A stretch of DNA of 64,000 nucleotides, from contig JAJXWH010000005.1 in assembly GCA_021781745.1 (NCBI GenBank), positions 1-64,000 on the forward strand, in the 5' to 3' direction. A program made the translations under genes and the position numbers. This DNA is from Bacillota bacterium (GTDB lineage Bacteria; Bacillota; Clostridia; Clostridiales; Clostridiaceae). The notes beneath the pieces are model-generated. The model saw only the letters and a program-made list of their open reading frames with translations, was not told where the DNA came from and did not search any database. Below are positions 46,020 through 53,871 of this stretch, in pieces. The stretch's first letter is position 1. Every line of letters begins with the position of its first letter.

Positions 46020-46934
46020 ATGAATTTGTTTGGAAATTTATTTAATAAGTTAAAAGAAGGATTAACAAAGACTAGGGATGGATTAACTGATAAAATTAAT
46101 GAAGCATTAAATTTAGCTATTACTATTGATGAAGATTTATATGAAGAATTAGAGGAAATACTTATTACATCTGATGTGGGAATGGATACTACAGTAGATA
46201 TTATTGAAAGGTTAAGAAATAAAATCCGTAAGGAAAAAATAAATGATCCTCAAGAAGTCAAACCAGCATTAAAGGAAGTAATAAAAGATATATTACTAGA
46301 AGGAGCTTATGAAGATAATGAAGAAGGTAAAAAAGTAATGCTTGTAATAGGGGTTAATGGTGTTGGTAAAACCACTTCTATAGGAAAGCTTGCAGCTAAA
46401 AATAAGGAAAGTGGAAAAAAAGTATTGCTAGCTGCTGCTGATACATTTAGAGCCGCGGCTATAGATCAACTTGAAGTTTGGAGTTCTAGAGCTGAAGTAG
46501 ATATAGTAAAACATCAAGAGGGATCAGATCCTGCAGCAGTAGTATTTGATGCAATAGAGGCTTCAAAAGCTAGAAATATTGATTTGTTAATATGTGATAC
46601 TGCTGGAAGGCTTCATAATAAAAAGAATCTAATGAATGAGCTTGAAAAGATTAATAGAATAATAGATAGAGAATTAGAAGGATTCAAAAAAGAAACATTA
46701 CTTGTATTAGATGCAACTACAGGTCAAAATGCTGTTATCCAAGCAAAACAATTTATGGAGGCTTGCCCTATAGATGGAATAATATTAACAAAGTTAGATG
46801 GAACAGCAAAAGGCGGAGTGGTATTATCTATAAAGCAAAGTTTAAATATTCCTGTTAGATATATAGGAGTAGGAGAAGGGATAGAGGATCTTCAGGAATT
46901 TGATGCAGAAGGATTTGCAGAAGCGCTAATTTAA
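46020..46934 (+). CDS. ftsY: Signal recognition particle receptor FtsY
   Basis: 304 aa. SRP receptor GTPase at the membrane, partner of Ffh (47521). A short N-terminal and helical N domain (1-90), G1 GVNGVGKTTSIGKLA, DTFRAAA, DTAGR and TKLDGTAKGG. It lacks the long acidic A domain of E. coli FtsY, as usual in Firmicutes. smc-ftsY-ylxM-ffh order is conserved. Confidence 0.97.
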   Translation: MNLFGNLFNKLKEGLTKTRDGLTDKINEALNLAITIDEDLYEELEEILITSDVGMDTTVDIIERLRNKIRKEKINDPQEVKPALKEVIKDILLEGAYEDNEEGKKVMLVIGVNGVGKTTSIGKLAAKNKESGKKVLLAAADTFRAAAIDQLEVWSSRAEVDIVKHQEGSDPAAVVFDAIEASKARNIDLLICDTAGRLHNKKNLMNELEKINRIIDRELEGFKKETLLVLDATTGQNAVIQAKQFMEACPIDGIILTKLDGTAKGGVVLSIKQSLNIPVRYIGVGEGIEDLQEFDAEGFAEALI

Positions 46935-47010
46935 CTCAGTTAACAGTTAAAGGATGAAAAGCTTGAAGCTTTTCTATAAAGGATTTTCTCTTTAATTTAT
47001 AAATTAGAAT
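46935..47010. repeat. Partial MITE-like element with terminator-like hairpin
   Basis: GAAAAGCTT (46956-46964) faces AAGCTTTTC (46966-46974), in a context (CAGTTAACAGTTAAAGGATG before, TATAAAGGA after) related to 40177-40300. It lies right after ftsY and may serve as its terminator. Confidence 0.5.
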
Positions 47011-47122
47011 TTACCTATTATAATTAATTTGTTTTCTTTAACGTAATAGAGCAATTTATTTAAAGAAAGAATATGAATTCTGATAGTGGGAAAAATTTTT
47101 TTATGGTGTTAAGTAAAAATAC

Positions 47123-47151
47123 TTGACACGTATAAATAATCCTGTTAAAAT
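47123..47151 (+). promoter_or_regulatory. Sigma-A promoter of ylxM-ffh
   Basis: TTGACA (47123-47128), 17-bp spacer, TAAAAT (47146-47151); one of the closest matches to consensus in the window. Confidence 0.8.
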
Positions 47152-47177
47152 CTCTTTTGTGGGTAAGGTGATTAAAA

Positions 47178-47507
47178 ATGGAAGATAGAGTTGAAATTTC
47201 ATTGCTTATGGATTTTTACGGTTCATTATTAACAGAAAAACAAGTAGAAATAATGCAGTGGTATTATGATGATGATTTATCTTTAGCTGAAATAGCTGAA
47301 ATTAATAAGACAAGTCGCCAAGCTATTCACGATTTGATTAAAAGATGTTATAAACAGCTTCTATCCTATGAAAGTAAGCTTCACTTGCTTGAAAAGAGTA
47401 TTAGTAGGGAAAAAGAGATTATGAATTTTTTAGAACACTTAAAGAATAAATATTCCATAGATGATGAGGATATTATAAAATATAAAGAAAAGCTAGAAAA
47501 TTTGTAA
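47178..47507 (+). CDS. ylxM: SRP-associated helix-turn-helix protein YlxM
   Basis: 109 aa. Sigma-70 region-4-like [23 protein letters not shown] followed by [19 protein letters not shown]. YlxM proteins (UPF0122) stimulate the SRP GTPase cycle in streptococci and always sit before ffh. GGTAAGGTG upstream of the ATG. 13 nt before ffh. Confidence 0.93.
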   Translation: MEDRVEISLLMDFYGSLLTEKQVEIMQWYYDDDLSLAEIAEINKTSRQAIHDLIKRCYKQLLSYESKLHLLEKSISREKEIMNFLEHLKNKYSIDDEDIIKYKEKLENL

Positions 47508-47520
47508 GGAGGATATAACC

Positions 47521-48873
47521 ATGGCTTTTGAAGGATTAGGCGAAAAATTACAGGAAACTTTCAGAAAATTAAAAGGTAAAGGAAAGTTAAATGAAAAAGA
47601 TATAAAAGAAGCCATGAGAGAAGTAAAGCTTGCCTTGTTAGAAGCAGATGTTAACTATAAGGTTGTTAAACAATTTATTTCTTCTGTTAGTTCCAAGTGT
47701 GTGGGAAGTGAAGTTCTTGAAAGCTTAACACCTGGACAACAAGTAATAAAAATAGTTAATGAAGAACTTACTAATCTTATGGGTGGAAGTGAAAGTAAAA
47801 TTAACTACAGCAGTTCAGGACTTACAATTATAATGTTAGTCGGATTGCAAGGGGCAGGTAAGACTACAATGTGTGGTAAACTTGCGCTAAACCTTAGAAA
47901 AGATAATAAAAAACCATTGCTTGTAGCATGTGATATATATAGACCAGCGGCTATAAAACAATTAGAAGTCGTAGGGAAGCAAATTGAGATTCCTGTATTT
48001 TCGATGGGGGATAAGGTAAATCCAGTTGAAATTGCGAAAAATGGAATAGCTCATGCAAAAGAGAATGGGAATAATGTAGTTATTATTGATACTGCAGGTA
48101 GACTTCATATTGATGAAGAATTAATGCATGAATTAAAAGATATAAAAGAAAATGTAAAACCATCAGAAATATTATTAGTTGTTGATGCAATGACAGGTCA
48201 AGATGCTGTTAATGTTGCAGAAAGCTTTAATAATGATTTAGATTTAAATGGAGTTATTTTAACAAAATTAGATGGTGATACCAGAGGTGGAGCTGCTCTT
48301 TCAATAAAAAGCATAATTAATAAACCAATTAAGTATGCTGGTGTTGGAGAAAAGATGAATGATTTTGAAGTGTTCCATCCTGACAGAATGGCATCAAGAA
48401 TCTTGGGAATGGGTGATGTTTTATCACTTATAGAAAAAGCTCAAGAAGCAATTGATGAAAAAGAAGCTGCCGATTTAGGTAAGAGAATGTTAAATCAAGA
48501 ATTTAACTTTGAAGATTTTCTAATGGCAATGGAACAAATGAAAAAGCTTGGACCTTTAAATAAAATTATGGAGATGATACCTGGTTTAAATTCAAAGGAA
48601 CTTCAAGGCGTTGACTTTGATAAACAATCAGAAGCACTTGATAAAACTAAGGCTATTATTCAATCAATGACAGCAAAAGAAAGAAGAAATCCAAGTCTTA
48701 TTTTAAAATCCCCATCAAGGAAAAGCAGAATTGCTAAGGGATCAGGTGCAAATATACAAGAGGTTAATAAACTCATGAAGCAATATGAAATGATGAAAAA
48801 GAACATGAAGCAAATGAAATCATTTCAAAAGCAAGCAAAGAAAGGCGGACTATTTGGAAAATTACCTTTCTAG
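47521..48873 (+). CDS. ffh: Signal recognition particle protein Ffh
   Basis: 450 aa. Binds signal peptides and 4.5S/6S scRNA. N domain (1-88), G domain with G1 GLQGAGKTTMCGKLA, DIYRPAA, DTAGRLHID and TKLDGDTRGG, and a Met-rich M domain (about 300-440, with LMAMEQMKKLGPLNKIMEMI). AAGGAGG before the ATG. The scRNA gene is not in this window. Confidence 0.98.
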   Translation: MAFEGLGEKLQETFRKLKGKGKLNEKDIKEAMREVKLALLEADVNYKVVKQFISSVSSKCVGSEVLESLTPGQQVIKIVNEELTNLMGGSESKINYSSSGLTIIMLVGLQGAGKTTMCGKLALNLRKDNKKPLLVACDIYRPAAIKQLEVVGKQIEIPVFSMGDKVNPVEIAKNGIAHAKENGNNVVIIDTAGRLHIDEELMHELKDIKENVKPSEILLVVDAMTGQDAVNVAESFNNDLDLNGVILTKLDGDTRGGAALSIKSIINKPIKYAGVGEKMNDFEVFHPDRMASRILGMGDVLSLIEKAQEAIDEKEAADLGKRMLNQEFNFEDFLMAMEQMKKLGPLNKIMEMIPGLNSKELQGVDFDKQSEALDKTKAIIQSMTAKERRNPSLILKSPSRKSRIAKGSGANIQEVNKLMKQYEMMKKNMKQMKSFQKQAKKGGLFGKLPF

Positions 48874-48929
48874 CATATTCAATAGAGTTGATATATATAT
48901 AATTATCCTTTAAAGGAGGTGAAATTAAA

Positions 48930-49175
48930 ATGGCAGTAAAAATCAGATTAAGAAGAATGGGTGCTAAGAAAGCTCCTTTCTATAGAATAATAGTTGCAGA
49001 TTCAAGAGCACCAAGAGATGGTAAGTTCATCGATGAAATTGGATACTATAATCCATTAACTGAACCAGTTGAAGTTAAAATCAACGAAGAAAAAGCTAAT
49101 GAATGGTTATCTAATGGAGCACAACCAACAGAAGTAGTTAAGAGACTTTTCAATAATGCAGGTCTTACTAAGTAA
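48930..49175 (+). CDS. rpsP: 30S ribosomal protein S16
   Basis: 81 aa. Starts [20 protein letters not shown], the S16 signature; [19 protein letters not shown] follows. AAAGGAGGTG precedes the ATG. Standard rpsP-khpA-rimM-trmD-rplS cluster. Confidence 0.98.
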   Translation: MAVKIRLRRMGAKKAPFYRIIVADSRAPRDGKFIDEIGYYNPLTEPVEVKINEEKANEWLSNGAQPTEVVKRLFNNAGLTK

Positions 49176-49180
49176 TTTTT

Positions 49181-49226
49181 GGAGGTGAATTCTGCGATTA
49201 GTACATACTAATTGTGGACGTTTATG
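49181..49226 (+). promoter_or_regulatory. Structured ribosome binding site of khpA
   Basis: GGAGGTG (49181-49187) is 36 nt before the ATG at 49224. Positions 49191-49202 pair with 49207-49218 in a 12-bp stem (three G-U pairs, loop ACAT). Removing the hairpin leaves 8 nt (AAT plus CGTTT), the ideal spacing. There is no other Shine-Dalgarno near the ATG. Confidence 0.6.
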
Positions 49227-49451
49227 AAGGAATTAGTTGAATTTATGGCTAAATCCCTTGTTGATAACCCTGATGCAGTTACTGTTAATGAAGTAAATGG
49301 AGAACAATCCATAATACTGGAATTAAAAGTTGCACCAGAAGATATGGGGAAGATTATAGGTAAGCAAGGAAGAATTGCAAAAGCTATAAGAACAGTTATA
49401 AAAGCTGCAGCAGTTAAACAAAATAAACGAGTTATAGTAGAAATCATCTAA
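49224..49451 (+). CDS. khpA: KH-domain RNA-binding protein KhpA
   Basis: 75 aa. A single KH domain with the GXXG loop in [20 protein letters not shown]. KhpA pairs with KhpB (Jag) in small-RNA binding and cell elongation control in other Firmicutes. The frame can start at TTG 49212 or ATG 49224 ([12 protein letters not shown]); the ATG matches homologues. It lies between rpsP and rimM as usual, followed by a terminator and a repeat-bearing gap. Confidence 0.95.
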   Translation: MKELVEFMAKSLVDNPDAVTVNEVNGEQSIILELKVAPEDMGKIIGKQGRIAKAIRTVIKAAAVKQNKRVIVEII

Positions 49452-49458
49452 AAATTTA

Positions 49459-49484
49459 GAGTTAGGGTAACCTAGCTCTTTTTT
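49459..49484 (+). terminator. Terminator after khpA
   Basis: GAGTTAGG (49459-49466) pairs with CCTAGCTC (49471-49478), one G-U pair, 4-nt loop, then six T. Confidence 0.88.
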
Positions 49485-49808
49485 AAATATTCACATATAA
49501 AAAAGCGCGCACATATGAAATAAGCACGAAGCGCAATAAAGAACTTTTTAGCGCAACCGAGATTCTATTACCTATAAAAAGAATTAGGATTATAAAAAAA
49601 TTATTTATATATGAAAAAGATTTCGTATATATTAATATAGGAAGAAAAAACTTAAAATAAATAATGTCAGATAACATGTATATTTTATACATTAATTGCC
49701 GATTATTTTTACTACATAGATATTTTAAGAGATTATTTTTTGCATGGAATTAGATTAATCCTATAAATACTTATTTAAGATTAAATATATACAATTGAGG
49801 TGAAGAGA
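49485..49808. other. Repeat-bearing gap between khpA and rimM
   Basis: Contains a GC-rich repeat fragment (about 49503-49555) with GCACGAAGCGC (49524-49534), a degenerate member of the GAA-loop hairpin family; GCGC motifs flank it. From 49560 on the sequence is AT-rich without an ORF. No clear promoter for rimM. Confidence 0.5.
49524..49534 (+). repeat. Degenerate GAA-loop mini-hairpin
   Basis: AAGCACGAAGCGCAATAAAG resembles the repeats at 9431-9450 and 30190-30206; one stem pair is broken. Confidence 0.5.
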
Positions 49809-50306
49809 GTGGGAAATTTATTTAAAATTGGGCAGATTATAAATACGCATGGAATCAAAGGGGAAGTTAAAGTTTATCCGTTAACAGAAGATGTTAATAA
49901 ATTTAAGCGCTTAAAAACTGTTTTGGTAGATGGAGTAGAAAAAAATATCACAGGAGTTAAATTTCAAAAGGATAGAGTTATATTAAAATTAGAAGGTGTA
50001 GACTCTATGAATGACGCTGAGACTTACAAGCAAAGATATATTGAGATACCACGTGAGAATGAACCTGAGCTTCCACCAGATACTTATTATGTTACTGATT
50101 TAATAGAGTGCACAGTATATGATACCAATGAAAAGGAGCTTGGAAAGGTTTTTGATGTTATAAGTACTCCAAATAATGATGTGTATTGGATTAAAGAACC
50201 TAAAGAATTATTAATACCAGTTCTAAGAGACATAGTTCTTAGTATAGATATAAATTTGAAAAAAATTGTTGTTAGACCAGTAGGTGAATGGCAAGATGAA
50301 GATTAG
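49809..50306 (+). CDS. rimM: Ribosome maturation factor RimM
   Basis: 165 aa. 30S assembly factor binding S19. N-terminal RimM domain ([20 protein letters not shown]) and C-terminal PRC barrel (about 95-165, with [13 protein letters not shown]). Start is GTG at 49809, 6 nt after GAGGTG (49797-49802); the GTG at 49800 overlaps that site. Overlaps trmD by 11 nt. Confidence 0.95.
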   Translation: MGNLFKIGQIINTHGIKGEVKVYPLTEDVNKFKRLKTVLVDGVEKNITGVKFQKDRVILKLEGVDSMNDAETYKQRYIEIPRENEPELPPDTYYVTDLIECTVYDTNEKELGKVFDVISTPNNDVYWIKEPKELLIPVLRDIVLSIDINLKKIVVRPVGEWQDED

Positions 50307-51015
50307 TATATTAACATTGTTCCCGGAAATGTTCTCGATTTTTGAACATAGTATTATAGGGAGAGCAAAGGACAATAAAATAATCGACTTAGATTTATTA
50401 AATATTAGAGATTATACAATAAATAAACATAAGAAAGTTGATGATTACCCTTATGGCGGTGGAGCTGGAATGGTAATGGCTGTGCAACCTATTGTTGATG
50501 CTATAAAGTGCGCCAAGGAAAACAATAAAGGTAAAGTTATCTTTCTAGGGCCTAGAGGAAAGACTTTTAATCAAGAAATCGCAAAAGAACTTTCTAAAGA
50601 GGAGAGTCTTATATTTTTATGTGGACACTATGAAGGTATAGATGAGCGGGTTTATAAGCATACAGATATGGAAATTTCCCTTGGGGACTTTGTTTTGACT
50701 GGAGGGGAAATGGCTGCAATTCCGGTTATTGACTGCGTATTAAGGCTAATTCCAGGAGTGCTTGGGAAAGAAGAGAGTTTTATGGAAGAATCTTTTTATA
50801 ACGGACTGTTAGAATATCCGCAATATACTAGGCCGGAAGAATTTGAAGGTGATAAGGTTCCGGAAATATTATTATCAGGTCACCATGAAAATATAAGAAA
50901 GTGGAGAAGGCTTAAATCTTTAGAAATAACCAAAAGAATTAGGCCGGATTTATATAAAAATATTACATTAACTAAAGAGGATATTAAACTATTAAAGAAT
51001 AACAAGGAATTATAA
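50296..51015 (+). CDS. trmD: tRNA (guanine(37)-N(1))-methyltransferase
   Basis: 239 aa. SPOUT methyltransferase that makes m1G37 and prevents frameshifting. Starts [38 protein letters not shown] and [13 protein letters not shown] are family motifs forming the trefoil knot and active site. ATG 50296 preferred over the GTG at 50284; AGGTG lies 9 nt upstream inside rimM. Confidence 0.97.
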   Translation: MKISILTLFPEMFSIFEHSIIGRAKDNKIIDLDLLNIRDYTINKHKKVDDYPYGGGAGMVMAVQPIVDAIKCAKENNKGKVIFLGPRGKTFNQEIAKELSKEESLIFLCGHYEGIDERVYKHTDMEISLGDFVLTGGEMAAIPVIDCVLRLIPGVLGKEESFMEESFYNGLLEYPQYTRPEEFEGDKVPEILLSGHHENIRKWRRLKSLEITKRIRPDLYKNITLTKEDIKLLKNNKEL

Positions 51016-51033
51016 AATTATAAATAATTTTTG

Positions 51034-51062
51034 TTGAAATATAAAAAATTATGTGATAATAT
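51034..51062 (+). promoter_or_regulatory. Sigma-A promoter of rplS
   Basis: TTGAAA (51034-51039), 17-bp spacer, TAATAT (51057-51062). Confidence 0.7.
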
Positions 51063-51068
51063 TAAATT

Positions 51069-51144
51069 TGTGCTAGTACGGGCGTTCCTCTGTCAATTTA
51101 TATATGTTAAGAACGTCAAATTATCTATAAGGAGGGAATGCACA
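51069..51144 (+). promoter_or_regulatory. Candidate L19 (rplS) leader structure
   Basis: The roughly 75-nt leader carries GGCGTTC (51081-51087) pairing with GAACGTC (51111-51117), one G-U pair, 23-nt loop. Leaders upstream of rplS (L19 leader) are known in Firmicutes as autoregulatory elements; I could not check it against the consensus. Confidence 0.5.
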
Positions 51145-51495
51145 ATGAACGAAATAATTAGAGCTATAGAAGCTGAACAAATCAGAACTGACTTACCTAA
51201 CTTTGCTATCGGAGATACTATAAAGGTATATGTTAAGATTCAAGAAGGTAACAAAGAAAGAGTTCAAATGTTCGAAGGTACTGTTATCAAGAAACAAAAT
51301 GGTGGTTTAAGAGAAACTTTCACTGTAAGAAGAGTTGCTTATGGAACTGGAGTTGAAAGAACATTCCCAATGAATGCACCAATCATCGACAAAATTGAAA
51401 TCTCAAGAAAAGGTAAAGTTAGAAGAGCTAAACTTTACTACTTAAGAGATAGAGTTGGTAAGGCTGCTAAAGTTAAAGAATTATTAACTAGATAG
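51145..51495 (+). CDS. rplS: 50S ribosomal protein L19
   Basis: 116 aa. [20 protein letters not shown] start and [19 protein letters not shown] are the L19 signature. Start ATG 51145 after AAGGAGGG; the frame is open from 51031, but that part includes the promoter and leader. Followed by a terminator. Confidence 0.98.
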   Translation: MNEIIRAIEAEQIRTDLPNFAIGDTIKVYVKIQEGNKERVQMFEGTVIKKQNGGLRETFTVRRVAYGTGVERTFPMNAPIIDKIEISRKGKVRRAKLYYLRDRVGKAAKVKELLTR

Positions 51496-51500
51496 TATTT

Positions 51501-51531
51501 AAAAAGGGGACTGTTTAAGTCCTTTTTTTAT
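51501..51531 (+). terminator. Terminator of rplS
   Basis: AAAAAGGGGAC (51501-51511) pairs with GTCCTTTTTTT (51519-51529) with one bulged G. Confidence 0.85.
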
Positions 51532-51558
51532 ATTTAAATATAAGAAGGAGGAATTCAT

Positions 51559-52422
51559 ATGGCAATTAATTGGTTTCCAGGACATATGAAAAAAACTCAA
51601 AGGGAAATTAAAGAAAATCTAAAATTAGTGGATGCTGTAATTGAAATACGAGATGCTAGAATACCAAGAAGTTCTGCAAATCCAGATATCGAAAAATTAT
51701 TAGAAGGAAAACCAAGAATTATACTTTTAAATAAAAGTGATTTAACTGATAGTAAAGTTACGAAAGAATGGATTAATTATTTAACTGAGGATGATGTTAA
51801 AGTATTAGAAGTTAATTGCTTAAAAGGTGATGGTCTTAAAAACATAAAGCCTACGTTATTAACCTTATTAAAGGAAAAGCATGATAGATTAAAAGCAAAA
51901 GGTATGGTTAATATAACAATGAGAGTAATGGTCGTTGGAATACCTAATGTAGGAAAATCAACATTTATAAATAAAATGGCGAGAAATAATATAGCTAAAA
52001 CAGGTGATAGACCAGGTGTTACAAAGAGTAAACAATGGATAAAGACAGGAATTGGAATTGAAATGTTAGATACTCCAGGGGTATTATGGCCTAAATTTGA
52101 AGATGATGAAACAGCCTTAAATTTAGCTTTTACAGGAGCTATAAAAGATGAAATAATGGATATAGAAGAATTAGCCCTAAAGCTTGTTGAAAGATTGCAG
52201 CATAGTTATGAAGAGAAATTAAAAGAAAGATATAAGTTAACTGAGGTTTTTGAAAATCCATTAGATACATTAGATGCTATAGGTAAGAAAAGAGGAACAT
52301 TAATTTCTGGAGGTCAAATTGACTATAACAGAATTGCTGTTATTCTGCTTGATGAATTTAGAGGGGGAAAAATGGGCAATATTACATTAGAACGCCCAGT
52401 TGAAGAAGATGATACAATTTAA
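51559..52422 (+). CDS. rbgA: Ribosome biogenesis GTPase RbgA (YlqF)
   Basis: 287 aa. Circularly permuted GTPase for late 50S assembly. NKSD (G4) precedes G1 GIPNVGKSTFINKM, and DTPGVLWPKFEDDE contains G3. N-terminal INWFPGHMKKTQREI is the family signature. AGGAGG before ATG. Overlaps rnhB by 14 nt. Confidence 0.96.
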   Translation: MAINWFPGHMKKTQREIKENLKLVDAVIEIRDARIPRSSANPDIEKLLEGKPRIILLNKSDLTDSKVTKEWINYLTEDDVKVLEVNCLKGDGLKNIKPTLLTLLKEKHDRLKAKGMVNITMRVMVVGIPNVGKSTFINKMARNNIAKTGDRPGVTKSKQWIKTGIGIEMLDTPGVLWPKFEDDETALNLAFTGAIKDEIMDIEELALKLVERLQHSYEEKLKERYKLTEVFENPLDTLDAIGKKRGTLISGGQIDYNRIAVILLDEFRGGKMGNITLERPVEEDDTI

Positions 52423-53221
52423 TGGGGATATAGGAGCTTTATCATTTACAGAAATAAAAGAAGAGATACATAAACTTTCAATTATTGATTCCTATAAAAA
52501 TGGAGAACATATAAAAATCTTAAATTGGTTAAGTGAAGATAAAAGAAAAAATGTATTATCATTGAAAAATAGAATTGAAAAAGAATTAGATTCATATTTA
52601 AATGAAGTTAAAAGAGTTAAAGCAATGTATGACTTCGATAAATCCTTTGGAAATTATAGATATGTAGCAGGTGTAGATGAAGTTGGGAGAGGACCTCTTG
52701 CTGGGCCTATAGTTGCATGCAGTGTTATTTTAGATTTAAATGTCTTAGATAAGGATTTAATTTTATATATAAATGATTCGAAAAAGGTTAAAGAATCTAA
52801 GAGAGAGAAATTAGCTGAAATTATAAAAGAAAAGGCGTTAAGTTATAATATAGCAATTTCTTCAAATAAAGAAATAGATGAAAAAGGGATAGCGTTTGCT
52901 AATAATAAGGTGTTTTTAGAAAGTTGTAATTTACTTAGTATAAAGCCAGATTTAGTCTTGTCTGATGGATATTTGGTTAAAAATATTAAGATTGAAAATA
53001 AGTCGGTTATAAAAGGAGATACTAAGAGTGCAAGCATTGCAGCAGCATCAATTGTGGCAAAAGTATATAGGGATAATCTTATGAAAGAATATGCTAAAAA
53101 ATATCCTTATTATGACTTTGAAAATAACGTTGGATATGGTACCTCAAAACATATTCAAGGTCTAAAAACTTATGGGAAATGCAGCATTCATAGAAATAGT
53201 TTCTTGACCAAATTATTATAA
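52409..53221 (+). CDS. rnhB: Ribonuclease HII
   Basis: 270 aa. Removes ribonucleotides from DNA. After an N-terminal extension (about 1-75), the catalytic core starts at YVAGVDEVGRGPLAGPIVAC (DEVGRG motif); DSKKVKESKREKL and SIAAASIVAKVYRD follow. ATG 52409 is preferred over TTG 52400; no good ribosome binding site, so translation is probably coupled to rbgA. Confidence 0.94.
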   Translation: MIQFNGDIGALSFTEIKEEIHKLSIIDSYKNGEHIKILNWLSEDKRKNVLSLKNRIEKELDSYLNEVKRVKAMYDFDKSFGNYRYVAGVDEVGRGPLAGPIVACSVILDLNVLDKDLILYINDSKKVKESKREKLAEIIKEKALSYNIAISSNKEIDEKGIAFANNKVFLESCNLLSIKPDLVLSDGYLVKNIKIENKSVIKGDTKSASIAAASIVAKVYRDNLMKEYAKKYPYYDFENNVGYGTSKHIQGLKTYGKCSIHRNSFLTKLL

Positions 53222-53283
53222 TTATTTTACATTTTTATTTGAAATTTTGCGGTAAATATTTTATATAAGAAAATTATATTTTT

Positions 53284-53330
53284 AACTATAAGAATATTAG
53301 AGATAAATATTATTCTTATAGTTTTTTATT
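53284..53330 (+). terminator. Terminator after rnhB
   Basis: AACTATAAGAATA (53284-53296) pairs with TATTCTTATAGTT (53311-53323), then T-run. It lies between the convergent rnhB and yraN. Confidence 0.8.
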
Positions 53331-53341
53331 TTAAAAATTAT

Positions 53342-53713
53342 TTAATATAATCTAAAAGCATCTGTAATATGTTCTATTTTAATAAGTGAGTTATCCTTAT
53401 TTAAATAAATTTCTATAACGTCAAATCTTATATTAAAGTTAAATAACCTTTTATAGGATATATAGGAATTAGTTACTTTAATTATAGATTTTTGTTTTGA
53501 AAGGCTAACTGATTCTTTAGGTAATCCGTAATCATAGTTATACCTTCCTTTAACTTCTACAATAATCAACAAATTGTTGCAAGTGCATACAATGTCGATT
53601 TCGCCCAAACAATTTCTAAAGTTACAATCAAGTATATTATATTTATTAATTCTTAAATAATATTTTGCCAAATTCTCACAATAATTACCTATATCTTTAT
53701 TTAATTTTTTCAT
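53342..53713 (-). CDS. yraN: YraN / UPF0102 family endonuclease-like protein
   Basis: 123 aa on the minus strand. GEDIVCTCNNLLIIVEVKGR-like core: GEIDIV and VEVKGR give the D and EXK residues of a Holliday-junction-resolvase-like fold; the start has KLNKDIGNYCENLAKYYL. UPF0102 proteins sit beside comM/yifB and dprA in many genomes, as here. GGAG is 7 nt before the ATG. Inverted orientation relative to its neighbours. Confidence 0.9.
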   Translation of the reverse strand: MKKLNKDIGNYCENLAKYYLRINKYNILDCNFRNCLGEIDIVCTCNNLLIIVEVKGRYNYDYGLPKESVSLSKQKSIIKVTNSYISYKRLFNFNIRFDVIEIYLNKDNSLIKIEHITDAFRLY

Positions 53714-53871
53714 TAAGCTGCTCCATTCTAAAAAATTTTTGTCGAAAGGTAAAGGGTTTTCGTATTTAACTTATTACTTTGAATTATTAACAATTTAAAA
53801 ATAACTTAAACAAATAATTTTTTTAGGATTAATATTTAAATGTGTGTCTATAATTTGAATGGGTGATTTAT

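Noticed and set aside
49197-49212. FapR-like operator (ATTAGTACATACTAAT) before khpA
   Set aside because: The palindrome is shorter than the FapR site, lies inside an operon away from lipid genes, and is better explained as the core of the hairpin between Shine-Dalgarno and start.
51031-51144. 38-residue N-terminal extension of L19
   Set aside because: The region holds the rplS promoter and leader, and L19 proteins start at MNEIIRAIE.
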